Positions 6,906 through 15,059 of a stretch of 16,515 bases of DNA are shown here, piece after piece (within the stretch, counting starts at the first letter, position 1; the number at the start of each line of letters is the position of its first letter). This DNA is from Dehalococcoidales bacterium (GTDB lineage Bacteria; Chloroflexota; Dehalococcoidia; Dehalococcoidales; UBA2162). Both the position numbers and the translations under genes were made by a program. The stretch lies in the NCBI GenBank assembly GCA_016932435.1, contig JAFGCW010000077.1, positions 1 through 16,515 on the forward strand. Direction: 5' to 3'. The notes under the pieces were generated by a model that was given only the letters and a program-made list of their open reading frames with translations, was not told where the DNA came from and ran no database searches.

Positions 6906-7963
6906 TAACGATCTCCGAAGAATTCTGAAAAATGAACCGGTCTTTTCTCAAGGATGCTGATTTTCGCAGCTTCCAGGACGGCGTTCGTCATGACAGCATG
7001 ATCGACCGATACCGGAATTTCGCCGGTTCCGTTAATAGCGTTTATGAAATCATTAATGATAGGCTTGTAGTAGGAGTTAGCTCCTTTGAAATACCTTCCA
7101 GACAACACCCCGGTTCCGATTCTCCACATCTTACGGATAAAATAACGGATGTCGTCGACAGGGGTCGAGAATCCGTGGACCTCGGAGAAAGAATCGTTCC
7201 GGATATCCAGCAGGATATTCCCCGCTGTTCCGTGAATATCGAGTGTGAATTTCAGCACGGATGCGGTCATCCAGTTGATATCGGCGGTAATGACCGCTCC
7301 GTCTTCGAACTCTATCGTGATGACCGAGTAATTCATGAAGTCCATGTTGCCCTGACTGAAGTCTCCGCCGGCGGCGAATACCGTTTTGATCGGGGTGAAG
7401 CTCTTCATGTACAGCAGCATATCCACCATGTGGGGGCCGAAGTCATACAAGACTCCACCCTGGTGGTATAGCCAAGTGTTCAGCGTCCAGCTACTGGGGA
7501 AACTGGTCAGTCCCAAGCCGTGGATCGTTACGATATTCCCCAGGAAACCACCCTTTATCCTGTCGGCTACCTGCTTCACAGACGGCGCGTATCTCCAGTT
7601 ATGCACCACGCAGAGACTGACATTGTGATCCCGGATGATCTTCTGGATCTCCAGCGCGTCTTCGAGCGTAACGGAAAGTGGCTTCTCAACCAGCAGGTGC
7701 TTGCCTGCAGCCGCGGCCGTTTTCACCACAGACAGGTGGGTCTGGGTAGGCGTGCAGATATCTATCATCTCGATCGAATCATCGAAAAGCAGTTCTTCAC
7801 AGGATGAAACAAACCTGGGAATGTCAAATTCCGCCGCGACTTTCTCTGCCAGTGACAGATCGAGATCGGCAATACCGGCTATCTCGATCTCCGGCATTGT
7901 TTTGTAAATGGGGAGATGTCCCCGGCGGGCGATCGCCCCGCAGCCAACGATACCTATTTTCAT
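6905..7963 (-). CDS. Gfo/Idh/MocA family NAD(P)-dependent oxidoreductase
   Basis: This 352-residue protein has an N-terminal Rossmann fold with GIVGCGAIARRGHLP (4-18), the EKP motif (E93-K94-P95), HNWRYAPSVKQ (121-131) and VLYDFGPHMVDMLLY (171-185), which carries the usual catalytic Asp/His set (D174, H178, D181). The family oxidises or reduces sugar hydroxyls or nucleotide sugars using NAD(P). In this operon it probably makes or modifies a sugar nucleotide, but the substrate is not evident. The ATG at 7963 is preceded by a strong GGAGGG site (7977-7972) and overlaps the DUF362 stop by 4 bp (ATGA). The stop overlaps the GT4 start by one base. The three genes are therefore translationally coupled. 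Confidence 0.92.
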   Translation of the reverse strand: MKIGIVGCGAIARRGHLPIYKTMPEIEIAGIADLDLSLAEKVAAEFDIPRFVSSCEELLFDDSIEMIDICTPTQTHLSVVKTAAAAGKHLLVEKPLSVTLEDALEIQKIIRDHNVSLCVVHNWRYAPSVKQVADRIKGGFLGNIVTIHGLGLTSFPSSWTLNTWLYHQGGVLYDFGPHMVDMLLYMKSFTPIKTVFAAGGDFSQGNMDFMNYSVITIEFEDGAVITADINWMTASVLKFTLDIHGTAGNILLDIRNDSFSEVHGFSTPVDDIRYFIRKMWRIGTGVLSGRYFKGANSYYKPIINDFINAINGTGEIPVSVDHAVMTNAVLEAAKISILEKRPVHFSEFFGDR

Positions 7964-8874
7964 TTTGACTTCCCTCCGGCCTTCCTGAATTCCTTCCGGC
8001 TTCGCTTCTGGAGGTAAGTACCAACCTTGTTCACCAGGAACGTTTCCAGCTTGTTTATCTCGAAATTCACTTTCGGCAGGGTATCGCCTTTCAGTTCATA
8101 TGACATTGAGCCAACGCCGGAAGCGGCGCTTTTTGTGATATGCCCGATGAAACGCGGGTTGAACCCCATCAGTTTCGCTCCATAAGCGTCCGTTGCCACC
8201 GGGTCCGGACTGCAGATGATAGCCTTCAGGCGAACCGGCACGCCAAAGGCGGGGCCGAAGGTTCCGCCCATCGCTATGACGCCGTCAACCAGGCAGAGAT
8301 CAGGATGCAGCGCCTTGTTGACGTCTGCGATAACGTCATCAAGGAACGGATGATAGACATTCTTATCCGATCTGGCGAAACAGCCGAACTGGTTCTTCAG
8401 GCAGCAGGTGATGGTCGGCATGGGATTTGTTTTCAGTTTCGGAACGGTAATGAAGAAATGACCCTGATCCAGTATTTCGGGAACAGGGATTTCCTTGAAG
8501 TACCTGCCGTTCAGCGTCTTGTTGACAACCCTTTGTTTGCTCAGGTTGATGAACTCGGCATTCCATTTTTCCAGTATCGGAATATATCCGAACCACTTGA
8601 TGAATCGGTCTGCCAGGACCACCGTGGCGTCGCTCTCCACGACTATTATCCTGAGGTTGTCATAGAAACTCCTCAGGTAATTCAGAACGGCATCCAGGAA
8701 CAAAGGATGAGTGATTGCTCCGGTATCTGGCATCCGGGCGTCGCAGATATTGATCTTGAGAATAACGGTGCTGTTACTCCGTAACGAATCGATATGGAGA
8801 ATATCCAGCGCCCGCCTTAGATTAGGCAAGGCGTCATGATATTCTGATTTTACAACGGACACTAAACTTTTCAT
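7960..8874 (-). CDS. DUF362 domain-containing protein
   Basis: This 304-residue protein contains the DUF362 signature: VPKLKTNPMPTITCCLKNQFG spans residues 144-164, with P145-K146-L147-K148-T149 and K160-N161. It is followed by LCLVDGVIAMGGTFGP (193-208) and SPDPVATDAYGAKLMG (222-237). DUF362 function is undefined; some members carry ferredoxin domains. This one has none, though it has a Cys pair (157-158) plus C165. I chose ATG 8874, not GTG 8880, because GGAA (8887-8884) is 9 nt from the ATG and only 3 nt from the GTG. It is coupled by a 4-bp overlap to the oxidoreductase, so the two may act on the same substrate or as a pair. That pairing is an inference from context. Confidence 0.85.
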   Translation of the reverse strand: MKSLVSVVKSEYHDALPNLRRALDILHIDSLRSNSTVILKINICDARMPDTGAITHPLFLDAVLNYLRSFYDNLRIIVVESDATVVLADRFIKWFGYIPILEKWNAEFINLSKQRVVNKTLNGRYFKEIPVPEILDQGHFFITVPKLKTNPMPTITCCLKNQFGCFARSDKNVYHPFLDDVIADVNKALHPDLCLVDGVIAMGGTFGPAFGVPVRLKAIICSPDPVATDAYGAKLMGFNPRFIGHITKSAASGVGSMSYELKGDTLPKVNFEINKLETFLVNKVGTYLQKRSRKEFRKAGGKSK

Positions 8875-8917
8875 TATCACTTATTCCGGTTTTTGCACAA
8901 TGGATTTCAGCAGGTAA

Positions 8918-10594
8918 TTATGGGGATGTCGACGCTGATTCGTGTATAAACAGATTTACGTCCTGATTGGCGTAAATCAAGTTATAGCTCTTGGAAGCGG
9001 CCAGTTCCTCGCCGGTATACGAAATTAACTCGGAGTCGCTGGCGACAAACTCACGGATCGAACTTTCGTATATCCCGATATTGACGTATTGGGGCTTTTG
9101 ATCTTTTAAGGCCGTCCCGGTTAATACCTGATTATCCCATTCTATTATATCCAAGTCAATATTTGAATAGCCCTCGTAGGTTGCATACATGGGACGCAGG
9201 CCGTTAATAAGGTAACCTGTTTCTGTATTATCCTGAATAAAATGCCAGTAGCTGATCTCGCCGCGCGGAATATGGTTCTGCGCAGCGTTCCCGTAATAGG
9301 TGATAACGTGTAAAGGAGCGGCGGCCAGCATCACCAGACAAAGGATCATAAATGTGACTCTGGTATTCAGCAGCTTCACAGCGAAATATCCTATCGGTAT
9401 CAATGCCAGGAGATACGCCCTCATCAGCATTTCCCATCCATATAAACCGGTGACGGAAAGGAGGATGGGTATTGATGTTAGAGCCAGCATGATAAGGTCT
9501 GCTTTACTCTTGAATTTCAGGACTAAAAGCACCCCCAAGCCACCGATCACTACGAACAAACCGCTGAACAGGATTCTGATTTGATTGATAGCGCTATGAG
9601 ATGCGCTCGCAGTCATTGTAGAATCAATAAAATGCCGCTGAAACAGCAAATCTAAACGGAAAGCCCGTTCAATGTAATTGGGTAATTGCCAGTTCAACTG
9701 AACAGATGCTCCGTATAAAGTCCAGATGATGATGATCATAGCAGCTAACATAACTAAGTAAAAAGACCTGTTTCTTCGCACGATCCACACTATCATTAAA
9801 CCGAGAAAACCGGCGAGGGATGTTAAAATATGGGTGATTGCCAGGGCGCAGGTGAGTAAGACAATGCTAATCCTGTCAGCGAGAGATACGTCACCTGAAG
9901 ATCTTGTTAGTACTCTTTTTACTATAATACTGAGCAGACACAATAACCAAATCAATCCCAGTGCCTGAGGAGAAAGATATATCTGAGCGGTCCAGTTACC
10001 CAAATAAAATACCCATAATGCCACCCATCGGTGATTATCTTTGTTTAATACGTGTTGAAAAAATACATAAAGCGGGAGGATTAGAATGATCTGAATGATG
10101 AAAGAGCCGAATAGCGCCAGAAAATCAAGGTTAACGACACCGGTTACGTTCATCAAAAGAGACTGGATTAATGGCATCCCCGGCCAGTTATGATACCACA
10201 ATAACTCGGGATTTACCTGTCCAAATTTGGTGATATAGTCGACGAAATTGAAGTTAAAACCATATGTCATATCCATGAAAACGGAGTTACTGCCGATCAG
10301 TACAGGACTTAACCACAACACGACTATTAGGATAAACAAGTGGAAAAACAATAATTTATTATGATTTTGGGACGAATTCCAGAGAACGAAAGAGGCAATC
10401 GAAAGTAAAATAAGGCTAACGAAGAAAGAAAGTGAAAAACTATGAATAAGACCGTAAAATCCAATACTAAGCCTAGACTGGAATATACCGACAGACCATA
10501 AAACTAAAGAAACAATAGTCAGTAACAACGATAATTGCTGCCGAGTAATTCGAGGATATTTTTGTTCTAATACTAAATCTTGTACGGTTGCCAT
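8918..10594 (-). CDS. Large multi-pass membrane protein, possible GT-C transferase or glycan polymerase
   Basis: This 558-residue protein has about 12 membrane segments and then an extracytoplasmic C-terminal domain of roughly 120 residues rich in Asp, Glu and Tyr (HFIQDNTETGYLINGLRP onward). A conserved-looking outer loop after the third membrane segment carries MDMTYGFNFNFVDYI and then LLWYHNWPGMPLIQSLL. Acidic residues in the first large outer loop followed by a Trp-Pro-Gly motif are reminiscent of GT-C enzymes that use lipid-phosphate sugars, but I cannot assign a family. I chose ATG 10594; an upstream in-frame TTG at 10627 would add 11 residues and has no better ribosome site. It is the best candidate in the window for a polymerase or late transferase. 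An arabinofuranosyl- or mannosyl-type activity would be guesswork. Confidence 0.6.
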   Translation of the reverse strand: MATVQDLVLEQKYPRITRQQLSLLLTIVSLVLWSVGIFQSRLSIGFYGLIHSFSLSFFVSLILLSIASFVLWNSSQNHNKLLFFHLFILIVVLWLSPVLIGSNSVFMDMTYGFNFNFVDYITKFGQVNPELLWYHNWPGMPLIQSLLMNVTGVVNLDFLALFGSFIIQIILILPLYVFFQHVLNKDNHRWVALWVFYLGNWTAQIYLSPQALGLIWLLCLLSIIVKRVLTRSSGDVSLADRISIVLLTCALAITHILTSLAGFLGLMIVWIVRRNRSFYLVMLAAMIIIIWTLYGASVQLNWQLPNYIERAFRLDLLFQRHFIDSTMTASASHSAINQIRILFSGLFVVIGGLGVLLVLKFKSKADLIMLALTSIPILLSVTGLYGWEMLMRAYLLALIPIGYFAVKLLNTRVTFMILCLVMLAAAPLHVITYYGNAAQNHIPRGEISYWHFIQDNTETGYLINGLRPMYATYEGYSNIDLDIIEWDNQVLTGTALKDQKPQYVNIGIYESSIREFVASDSELISYTGEELAASKSYNLIYANQDVNLFIHESASTSP

Positions 10595-10666
10595 TATATC
10601 ACTTGAAAAATTTCTCTTTCTAATCAAACTTGTATCTCATATTAAGTGAGTATATCGAATCGTTAA

Positions 10667-11407
10667 CTATACTTTGAATTTCCCAGACACAATGTCATCG
10701 TTAACTTTCTGGTATCTTTCCATAGTTCCTATATCGATGAAATAATTATCCTGATGGAGTAAATAACCAAATATGTTCTGATTGTCTTCCAGCAGCTTTG
10801 GAAATACATCAAACCCAAAATCACTAACTTTACCGGTGATATAACCAAATATTCCCGGTTCGCATATATAGATACCACCATTGGCTAGATTGCTTTTTTC
10901 TGTTCCCTGTTTGGGCTTTTCAATAAAACCAGTCAATCTGTTATCATCACCCATCTCAACAATGCCGACTTCCCATGGGTGGGAATGTCTGAAAAGAGCT
11001 ATTGTGACAAAAGCCTGTTTTTGGATATGAAACGAAACCATCTCAGAGAGATCGGCATTAGTAAGATTATCTCCATATACAACAAAAAAGGTGCTATCAA
11101 AGAATGCTTCCATCATTTTCACTCCACCAGCCGTGCCAAGGAGAAATTCTTCCTGTGAATATCTGATATTTAATCCTAAATCTGAACCATCGCTGAGAGC
11201 TTTTACAATCTTATCCCCATGATGGAAAAGATTGATAGCAACATCAGTAACACCATAGTACTTTAACCATAGTAATTGCCTTAAAATCAAAGGAATACCA
11301 CCTATTGGAAGCAGGGGCTTCGGAGTGTCGTTTGTCAATGGTTTTAGCCTCGTGCCTTCACCGGCAGCAAGAATCATCGCTTTTGTGATTTTATTCTTCA
11401 TAACCAT
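10667..11407 (-). CDS. hddC: HddC-like nucleotidyltransferase (heptose 1-phosphate guanylyltransferase)
   Basis: This 246-residue sugar-phosphate nucleotidyltransferase has the pyrophosphorylase signature LAAGEGTRLKPLT (13-25) with KPLLPIGG (30-37). The substrate loop is LLGTAGGVKMM, and VVYGDNLTNADL carries the metal-binding Asp (D113). Genes for GmhA, HddA and GmhB in the same operon argue that it activates D-glycero-alpha-D-manno-heptose 1-phosphate with GTP. By sequence alone it could be another NDP-sugar pyrophosphorylase, for example a mannose 1-phosphate enzyme. It overlaps galE by 17 bp from ATG 11407, or by 11 bp if the equally plausible ATG 11401 is used; a GGATGG precedes the latter. 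The family usually begins just before the first beta strand, which slightly favours the shorter form. Confidence 0.82.
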   Translation of the reverse strand: MVMKNKITKAMILAAGEGTRLKPLTNDTPKPLLPIGGIPLILRQLLWLKYYGVTDVAINLFHHGDKIVKALSDGSDLGLNIRYSQEEFLLGTAGGVKMMEAFFDSTFFVVYGDNLTNADLSEMVSFHIQKQAFVTIALFRHSHPWEVGIVEMGDDNRLTGFIEKPKQGTEKSNLANGGIYICEPGIFGYITGKVSDFGFDVFPKLLEDNQNIFGYLLHQDNYFIDIGTMERYQKVNDDIVSGKFKV

Positions 11408-12371
11408 CCGGGTGCTTGCTCATCCATTGCCACGCAGTTTCTAAGATATCCTTGATATCCGGGTATTCCGGATTCCAACCAAGTTCAGTTCTTGCTTTAA
11501 TTGAGCTTGCTACGAGAACTGATGGATCACCAGCACGTCTTGGTTGCAGATTAAACGGTATGTTTAAGCCTGTTATATTTCTGGCTGCTTCAACCACTTC
11601 AAGTACAGTATACCCTTCCCCGCTTCCAAGATTATAAGCACGACCACTAAGCGTGTCCAATTTTTCAAGAGCGAGAATATGTGCCTGTGCGATATCTTTC
11701 ACATGCACGTAGTCGCGTAAACACGAACCATCCCGCGTCGGATAATCGGTGCCAAATATAGAGACAGAGTTATTAGAGTTTATTACCGCTCTTAGTATAT
11801 TAGGAATAAGATGCGTCTCCGGGCGATGGTCTTCGCCAAGTATTTCGCTGGCGCCAGCTGCATTGAAGTACCGCATGGAGATATGTTTTAAGCCATAGGC
11901 AATCCCATACCACTTAAGAATATGTTCGAACATCAATTTGGTTTCACCGTAGCTGTTAATCGGATTCTTCGGGTGATCTTCATCAATTGGTGTGCTGACC
12001 GGTTCTCCATAAACCGAAGCACTGGACGAGAAGATAATCTTTTTAACGTCATATTTCAGCATGCTATCGAGCAGTTTTATACCGGCAGCAATATTGTTTC
12101 TGAAATACCTGCCCGGATCGGTCATTGAGTATTCCACAACCGTTTCTGCTGCCATGTGCACTACCGCATCGATTATGTTTTGCGAAAATACCTGCTCCAA
12201 TACAGATGCATTACCGAAATCTCCATAGGTGTACGTTGCTTTTTCAAGGAATGCATCCCTATGTCCCTGCTGGAGATTATCAATGATGTAGACGTTATGC
12301 CCTTTGTTTACCAAACCTTCGGAAACAATACTTCCAACATACCCGCAACCGCCAGTTACTAAAACATTCAA
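11391..12371 (-). CDS. galE: UDP-glucose 4-epimerase
   Basis: This 326-residue extended short-chain dehydrogenase has the NAD-binding VTGGCGYVGS (5-14), IIDNLQQGHRDAF (29-41) and SSSASVYGE (115-123). The catalytic Y141-G-E-T-K145 sits 24-26 residues after the Ser cluster. SMRYFNAAGAS, GTDYPTRDGSCLRDYVHVKD and YNLGSGEGYTVLEV follow in the usual order. It interconverts UDP-glucose and UDP-galactose (possibly the N-acetyl forms). The start is TTG 12371, since no ATG is near; GGTGAG lies a few nt upstream and overlaps the end of gmhA. The gap to gmhA is 3 bp. The length is normal for bacterial GalE. Confidence 0.93.
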   Translation of the reverse strand: MNVLVTGGCGYVGSIVSEGLVNKGHNVYIIDNLQQGHRDAFLEKATYTYGDFGNASVLEQVFSQNIIDAVVHMAAETVVEYSMTDPGRYFRNNIAAGIKLLDSMLKYDVKKIIFSSSASVYGEPVSTPIDEDHPKNPINSYGETKLMFEHILKWYGIAYGLKHISMRYFNAAGASEILGEDHRPETHLIPNILRAVINSNNSVSIFGTDYPTRDGSCLRDYVHVKDIAQAHILALEKLDTLSGRAYNLGSGEGYTVLEVVEAARNITGLNIPFNLQPRRAGDPSVLVASSIKARTELGWNPEYPDIKDILETAWQWMSKHPDGYEE

Positions 12372-12374
12372 GTT

Positions 12375-12944
12375 TTACTCACCTTCCTGAAGGCATAGGG
12401 TAATTATGTGCTCTATCAAAATGTGGATATCTTCCACCTGACGCATATCGTAATTGTTAACCACCAAGGGGATATCTACCAAGTCTTTCAGTTTACCACC
12501 ATCAAAACCAATCAATCCTATGGTAACAGCACCTTTTACCCTGGCTTTTATTACACCGTTGAGAACATTCTGTGAATTGCCGCTACCACTAATACCAATA
12601 GCAACATCGCCTTTATTAATGAACCCTTCCAGTTGCTCAGAAAAGACGTTTTCATATGCTGAATCATTTGCCCATGCAGTGACGAGAGACAGATTATCCG
12701 TCAACGAGAAAGCTTTAATGCGCGATTTTCCCGGAGACATAGCTCCTTTGGCCAAGTCAGACGCCATATGAGTTGCGGTAGCAGCGCTACCTCCGTTACC
12801 GAAGACAAATATACTTTTTCCTGAATCACGCGCCGCTCTGATGACAGTAATGATTCGAGTTATTGTACCAGTCGAAATTACACTAAGACTTTCTATAACT
12901 TCCGTTACATATTCTTTTATTAATTCATAATCAACAGACAACAC
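12375..12944 (-). CDS. gmhA: Phosphoheptose isomerase (SIS domain)
   Basis: This 189-residue SIS-domain protein has FGNGGSAATATHMASDLAKG (48-67), ISGSGNSQNVLN (118-129), IGLIGFDGGKL (142-152) and QVEDIHILIEHI (169-180). That is the GmhA arrangement, with the active-site acidic and His residues near 63 and 172-179. It converts sedoheptulose 7-phosphate to D-glycero-D-manno-heptose 7-phosphate, the first step of heptose synthesis. It is 4 bp upstream of galE. The start is non-ATG: GTG 12944, with GAGG (12952-12949) only 4 nt away, or TTG 12941 with 7-nt spacing. The 113 bp between it and hddA hold no gene and no clear terminator. Confidence 0.92.
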   Translation of the reverse strand: MLSVDYELIKEYVTEVIESLSVISTGTITRIITVIRAARDSGKSIFVFGNGGSAATATHMASDLAKGAMSPGKSRIKAFSLTDNLSLVTAWANDSAYENVFSEQLEGFINKGDVAIGISGSGNSQNVLNGVIKARVKGAVTIGLIGFDGGKLKDLVDIPLVVNNYDMRQVEDIHILIEHIITLCLQEGE

Positions 12945-13057
12945 TCAACCTCATTCAAGTTATACTTCAATAACACTATGATTTGGAGAATATAGGTGGT
13001 AAGTAATCGTGGTACATTAAAATCTACACGGCAATAATCAATTAAGCAAATAAATGA

Positions 13058-14038
13058 TTACTGATTCCTTCTGTAATTTAAAATCACTTTACTTCCATCA
13101 TTTTCAAACCGAAATGGGATTTCCCTTAATTTATTAAGGGTACTACGAACCGAATCCTGCTTCTCTTTCAGACAATAAAGCAGTAACGCTCCACCACCAC
13201 CTGAACCGCAGATTTTCCCACCAATAGCTCCTGCTTTTCTTGCACTTTCGTATAAATCATCGATTCTCGAATTCGTAATTTTACTCGAAAGCTGTTTTTT
13301 TAACAACCAATTTTTATGAAGAAGTTCACCTAGTTCATGGTATGAACCGTTTTCAAGCTTACTTTTCCCTTCATACGCCAGATTTTTCAGTTCAGTCAAA
13401 TAATAGAGATTATGCTGTATTTCTTTTTTCTGCTCCGATAAAACTTCCGAAGAATCCCTTTTTACCCCGGTATAATACAACATGAGATTTTCGTTCAGAC
13501 GACGAAGATTATCCTTATGAACATTGATTCTGTTGGTCTTAACACCGGCACCATTAAATTCGATAAATCGTGTACCACCATAAGCAGTTATATACTGGTC
13601 TTGCTTGCCTATAGGCTTCCCTAAAATCTGTATTTCTATCTCACAGGCTTGTTCAGCCAACGTTTCTGCCGATACGATTTCACCTTGATATGTATAAAGA
13701 GCCTGAAGTAACCCTATTGTTACTGCGCTCGAAGATCCTAATCCAGTACCATCAGAAGGAATATCTGCTATTGTCGTGATTTCGATACCCCTTGTAATGC
13801 CGGTAATCTTCATTGCTTCTCTTACCAGGTCATGTTTTATTTCATTGACATTCTCAATTTCCTCTTTTTTTGAATAATTAATGCAAATAAGATCATCAAA
13901 ACGTTCTTTAACGATTACAAAAATATACTTATCAATAGTAGTGCTAACGACGGCACCACCATGACTTATATAGTAATCCTCGAAATCCGTCCCGCCACCA
14001 AGAAAACTGATTCTCACAGGGGTTTGTACAATAATCAT
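13058..14038 (-). CDS. hddA: D-glycero-D-manno-heptose 7-phosphate kinase (GHMP family)
   Basis: This 326-residue GHMP kinase begins VQTPVRISFLGGGTDFEDYY (4-23). It has the ATP loop GTGLGSSSAV (97-106) and ends with the motif GGKICGSGGGGALLLY. This is the pattern of HddA and related fucose/heptose kinases. It would phosphorylate heptose 7-phosphate at C1 to the alpha-1,7-bisphosphate, the form used by the GDP-heptose route. The adjacent gmhA, hddC and GmhB-domain genes support this over L-fucose kinase. The ATG is at 14038, with only a weak ribosome site. The coding sequence is very AT-rich (17 G or C in 60 bases at 13261-13320). Confidence 0.9.
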   Translation of the reverse strand: MIIVQTPVRISFLGGGTDFEDYYISHGGAVVSTTIDKYIFVIVKERFDDLICINYSKKEEIENVNEIKHDLVREAMKITGITRGIEITTIADIPSDGTGLGSSSAVTIGLLQALYTYQGEIVSAETLAEQACEIEIQILGKPIGKQDQYITAYGGTRFIEFNGAGVKTNRINVHKDNLRRLNENLMLYYTGVKRDSSEVLSEQKKEIQHNLYYLTELKNLAYEGKSKLENGSYHELGELLHKNWLLKKQLSSKITNSRIDDLYESARKAGAIGGKICGSGGGGALLLYCLKEKQDSVRSTLNKLREIPFRFENDGSKVILNYRRNQ

Positions 14039-14099
14039 TCTTTATTCACTTTAAGTTCATTTAGTTGGTTAGGAGTTAAAAATTCAATGAGTTTAAAGT

Positions 14100-15059
14100 T
14101 TAACGTTGTTTTTTGTTACCAAACAAATACCCTATACCTGCCGCAATAATTGCGATAAAAATAACGCAAATTTGTAGAGGATTATTCTTTTTATAAAAAT
14201 GAATCAATCGTCTCGGAATTGAACTGAAAATAAGGGTTTTTATGTAGGTATTTTCCGTTGTTAAACCTATTTTCTTTATATTTCCTATATTCTTTTTAAG
14301 TTTTCGTTTACTTGCGCCTTCGTCACGTGCTCTCTGAATAAGATAGTTAATATTTGATCTTGCTAAAGGTACTTTATGATAGATAATCGCCGCAGGTTCG
14401 TATCTAATAATTGAATTTGGCATACTTTGCTTTAGCTTTATACAAAAATCCGCCTCTTCGGCAACGCCAATATTCCCAATGCGCCCAAGGTGAGTACCGA
14501 AATATCCAATCACATCAAAAACACTTTTTTGAAAAGAAGAATTCCCACCCATTATATTCCGTATTTCGTTATTTCTAACTGGCATACCTTCATAAGTACA
14601 TCCAACTATCCATAAGAGCTCATCAGGAAACCAGTTAGGCTTCATACCCTTTTCCCACTGCGGGAATGTTTGTCCACCCACAGCTACAACATTGTTTTCA
14701 TGAAAAATAGAATCATATGAAGAAGAATGAAAATGTTTCGTGATGTTTTCTAACCAATATTCACCAGCTAACGCATCATCATCAAGAAAAACAACAATAT
14801 CACTATTAGACGAACGAATACCAAAATTCTTCGTTGCAGAAAAACCACGGCGACCCGTATTATGAATAACAATAATATGGTCTGATAACATCGAGTTTAG
14901 TAAATCGTACAACTCTTCATTATGGTCGACAGACACTATTATTTCATCTGGTTTTAGGGATTGATTAGCGACTGATTCAATAGCTTCCATTGTATCTTTG
15001 TATCGCTCAATCTTATAACAACAAATTATTACAGATGTTGTTAATTTTTGATTATTCAA
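14100..15059 (-). CDS. Glycosyltransferase family 2 with C-terminal membrane anchor
   Basis: This 319-residue GT-A enzyme begins SVIICCYKIERYKDTMEAI (9-27). It has IIVSVDHNEEL (40-50), GFSATKNFGIRSSNSDIVVF (72-91) and the metal-binding D93-D94-D95, followed by YWLENI and GGNSSFQKSVFDVIGYF. EADFCIKLKQ near residue 206 corresponds to the catalytic-base region. A hydrophobic stretch at ~291-311 would anchor it in the membrane, with a short basic tail. It transfers a sugar to the growing glycan; the heptose donor made by its neighbours is possible but unproven. It starts at TTG 15059, overlapping the upstream gene by 8 bp. The only upstream purine tract is AAAGAGAAA, and the next ATG is at residue 24, inside the conserved domain. 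Confidence 0.88.
   Translation of the reverse strand: MNNQKLTTSVIICCYKIERYKDTMEAIESVANQSLKPDEIIVSVDHNEELYDLLNSMLSDHIIVIHNTGRRGFSATKNFGIRSSNSDIVVFLDDDALAGEYWLENITKHFHSSSYDSIFHENNVVAVGGQTFPQWEKGMKPNWFPDELLWIVGCTYEGMPVRNNEIRNIMGGNSSFQKSVFDVIGYFGTHLGRIGNIGVAEEADFCIKLKQSMPNSIIRYEPAAIIYHKVPLARSNINYLIQRARDEGASKRKLKKNIGNIKKIGLTTENTYIKTLIFSSIPRRLIHFYKKNNPLQICVIFIAIIAAGIGYLFGNKKQR

Noticed and set aside
6932..7471. 179-codon plus-strand open frame, and similar ones at 8140-8784 and 2971-3498
   Set aside because: All lie opposite well-supported genes, lack ribosome sites and show no domain-like sequence.
12945..13057. Internal promoter or terminator between hddA and gmhA
   Set aside because: A TATAAC-like box is present on the minus strand, but there is no matching -35 and no clear stem-loop, so I do not call either.
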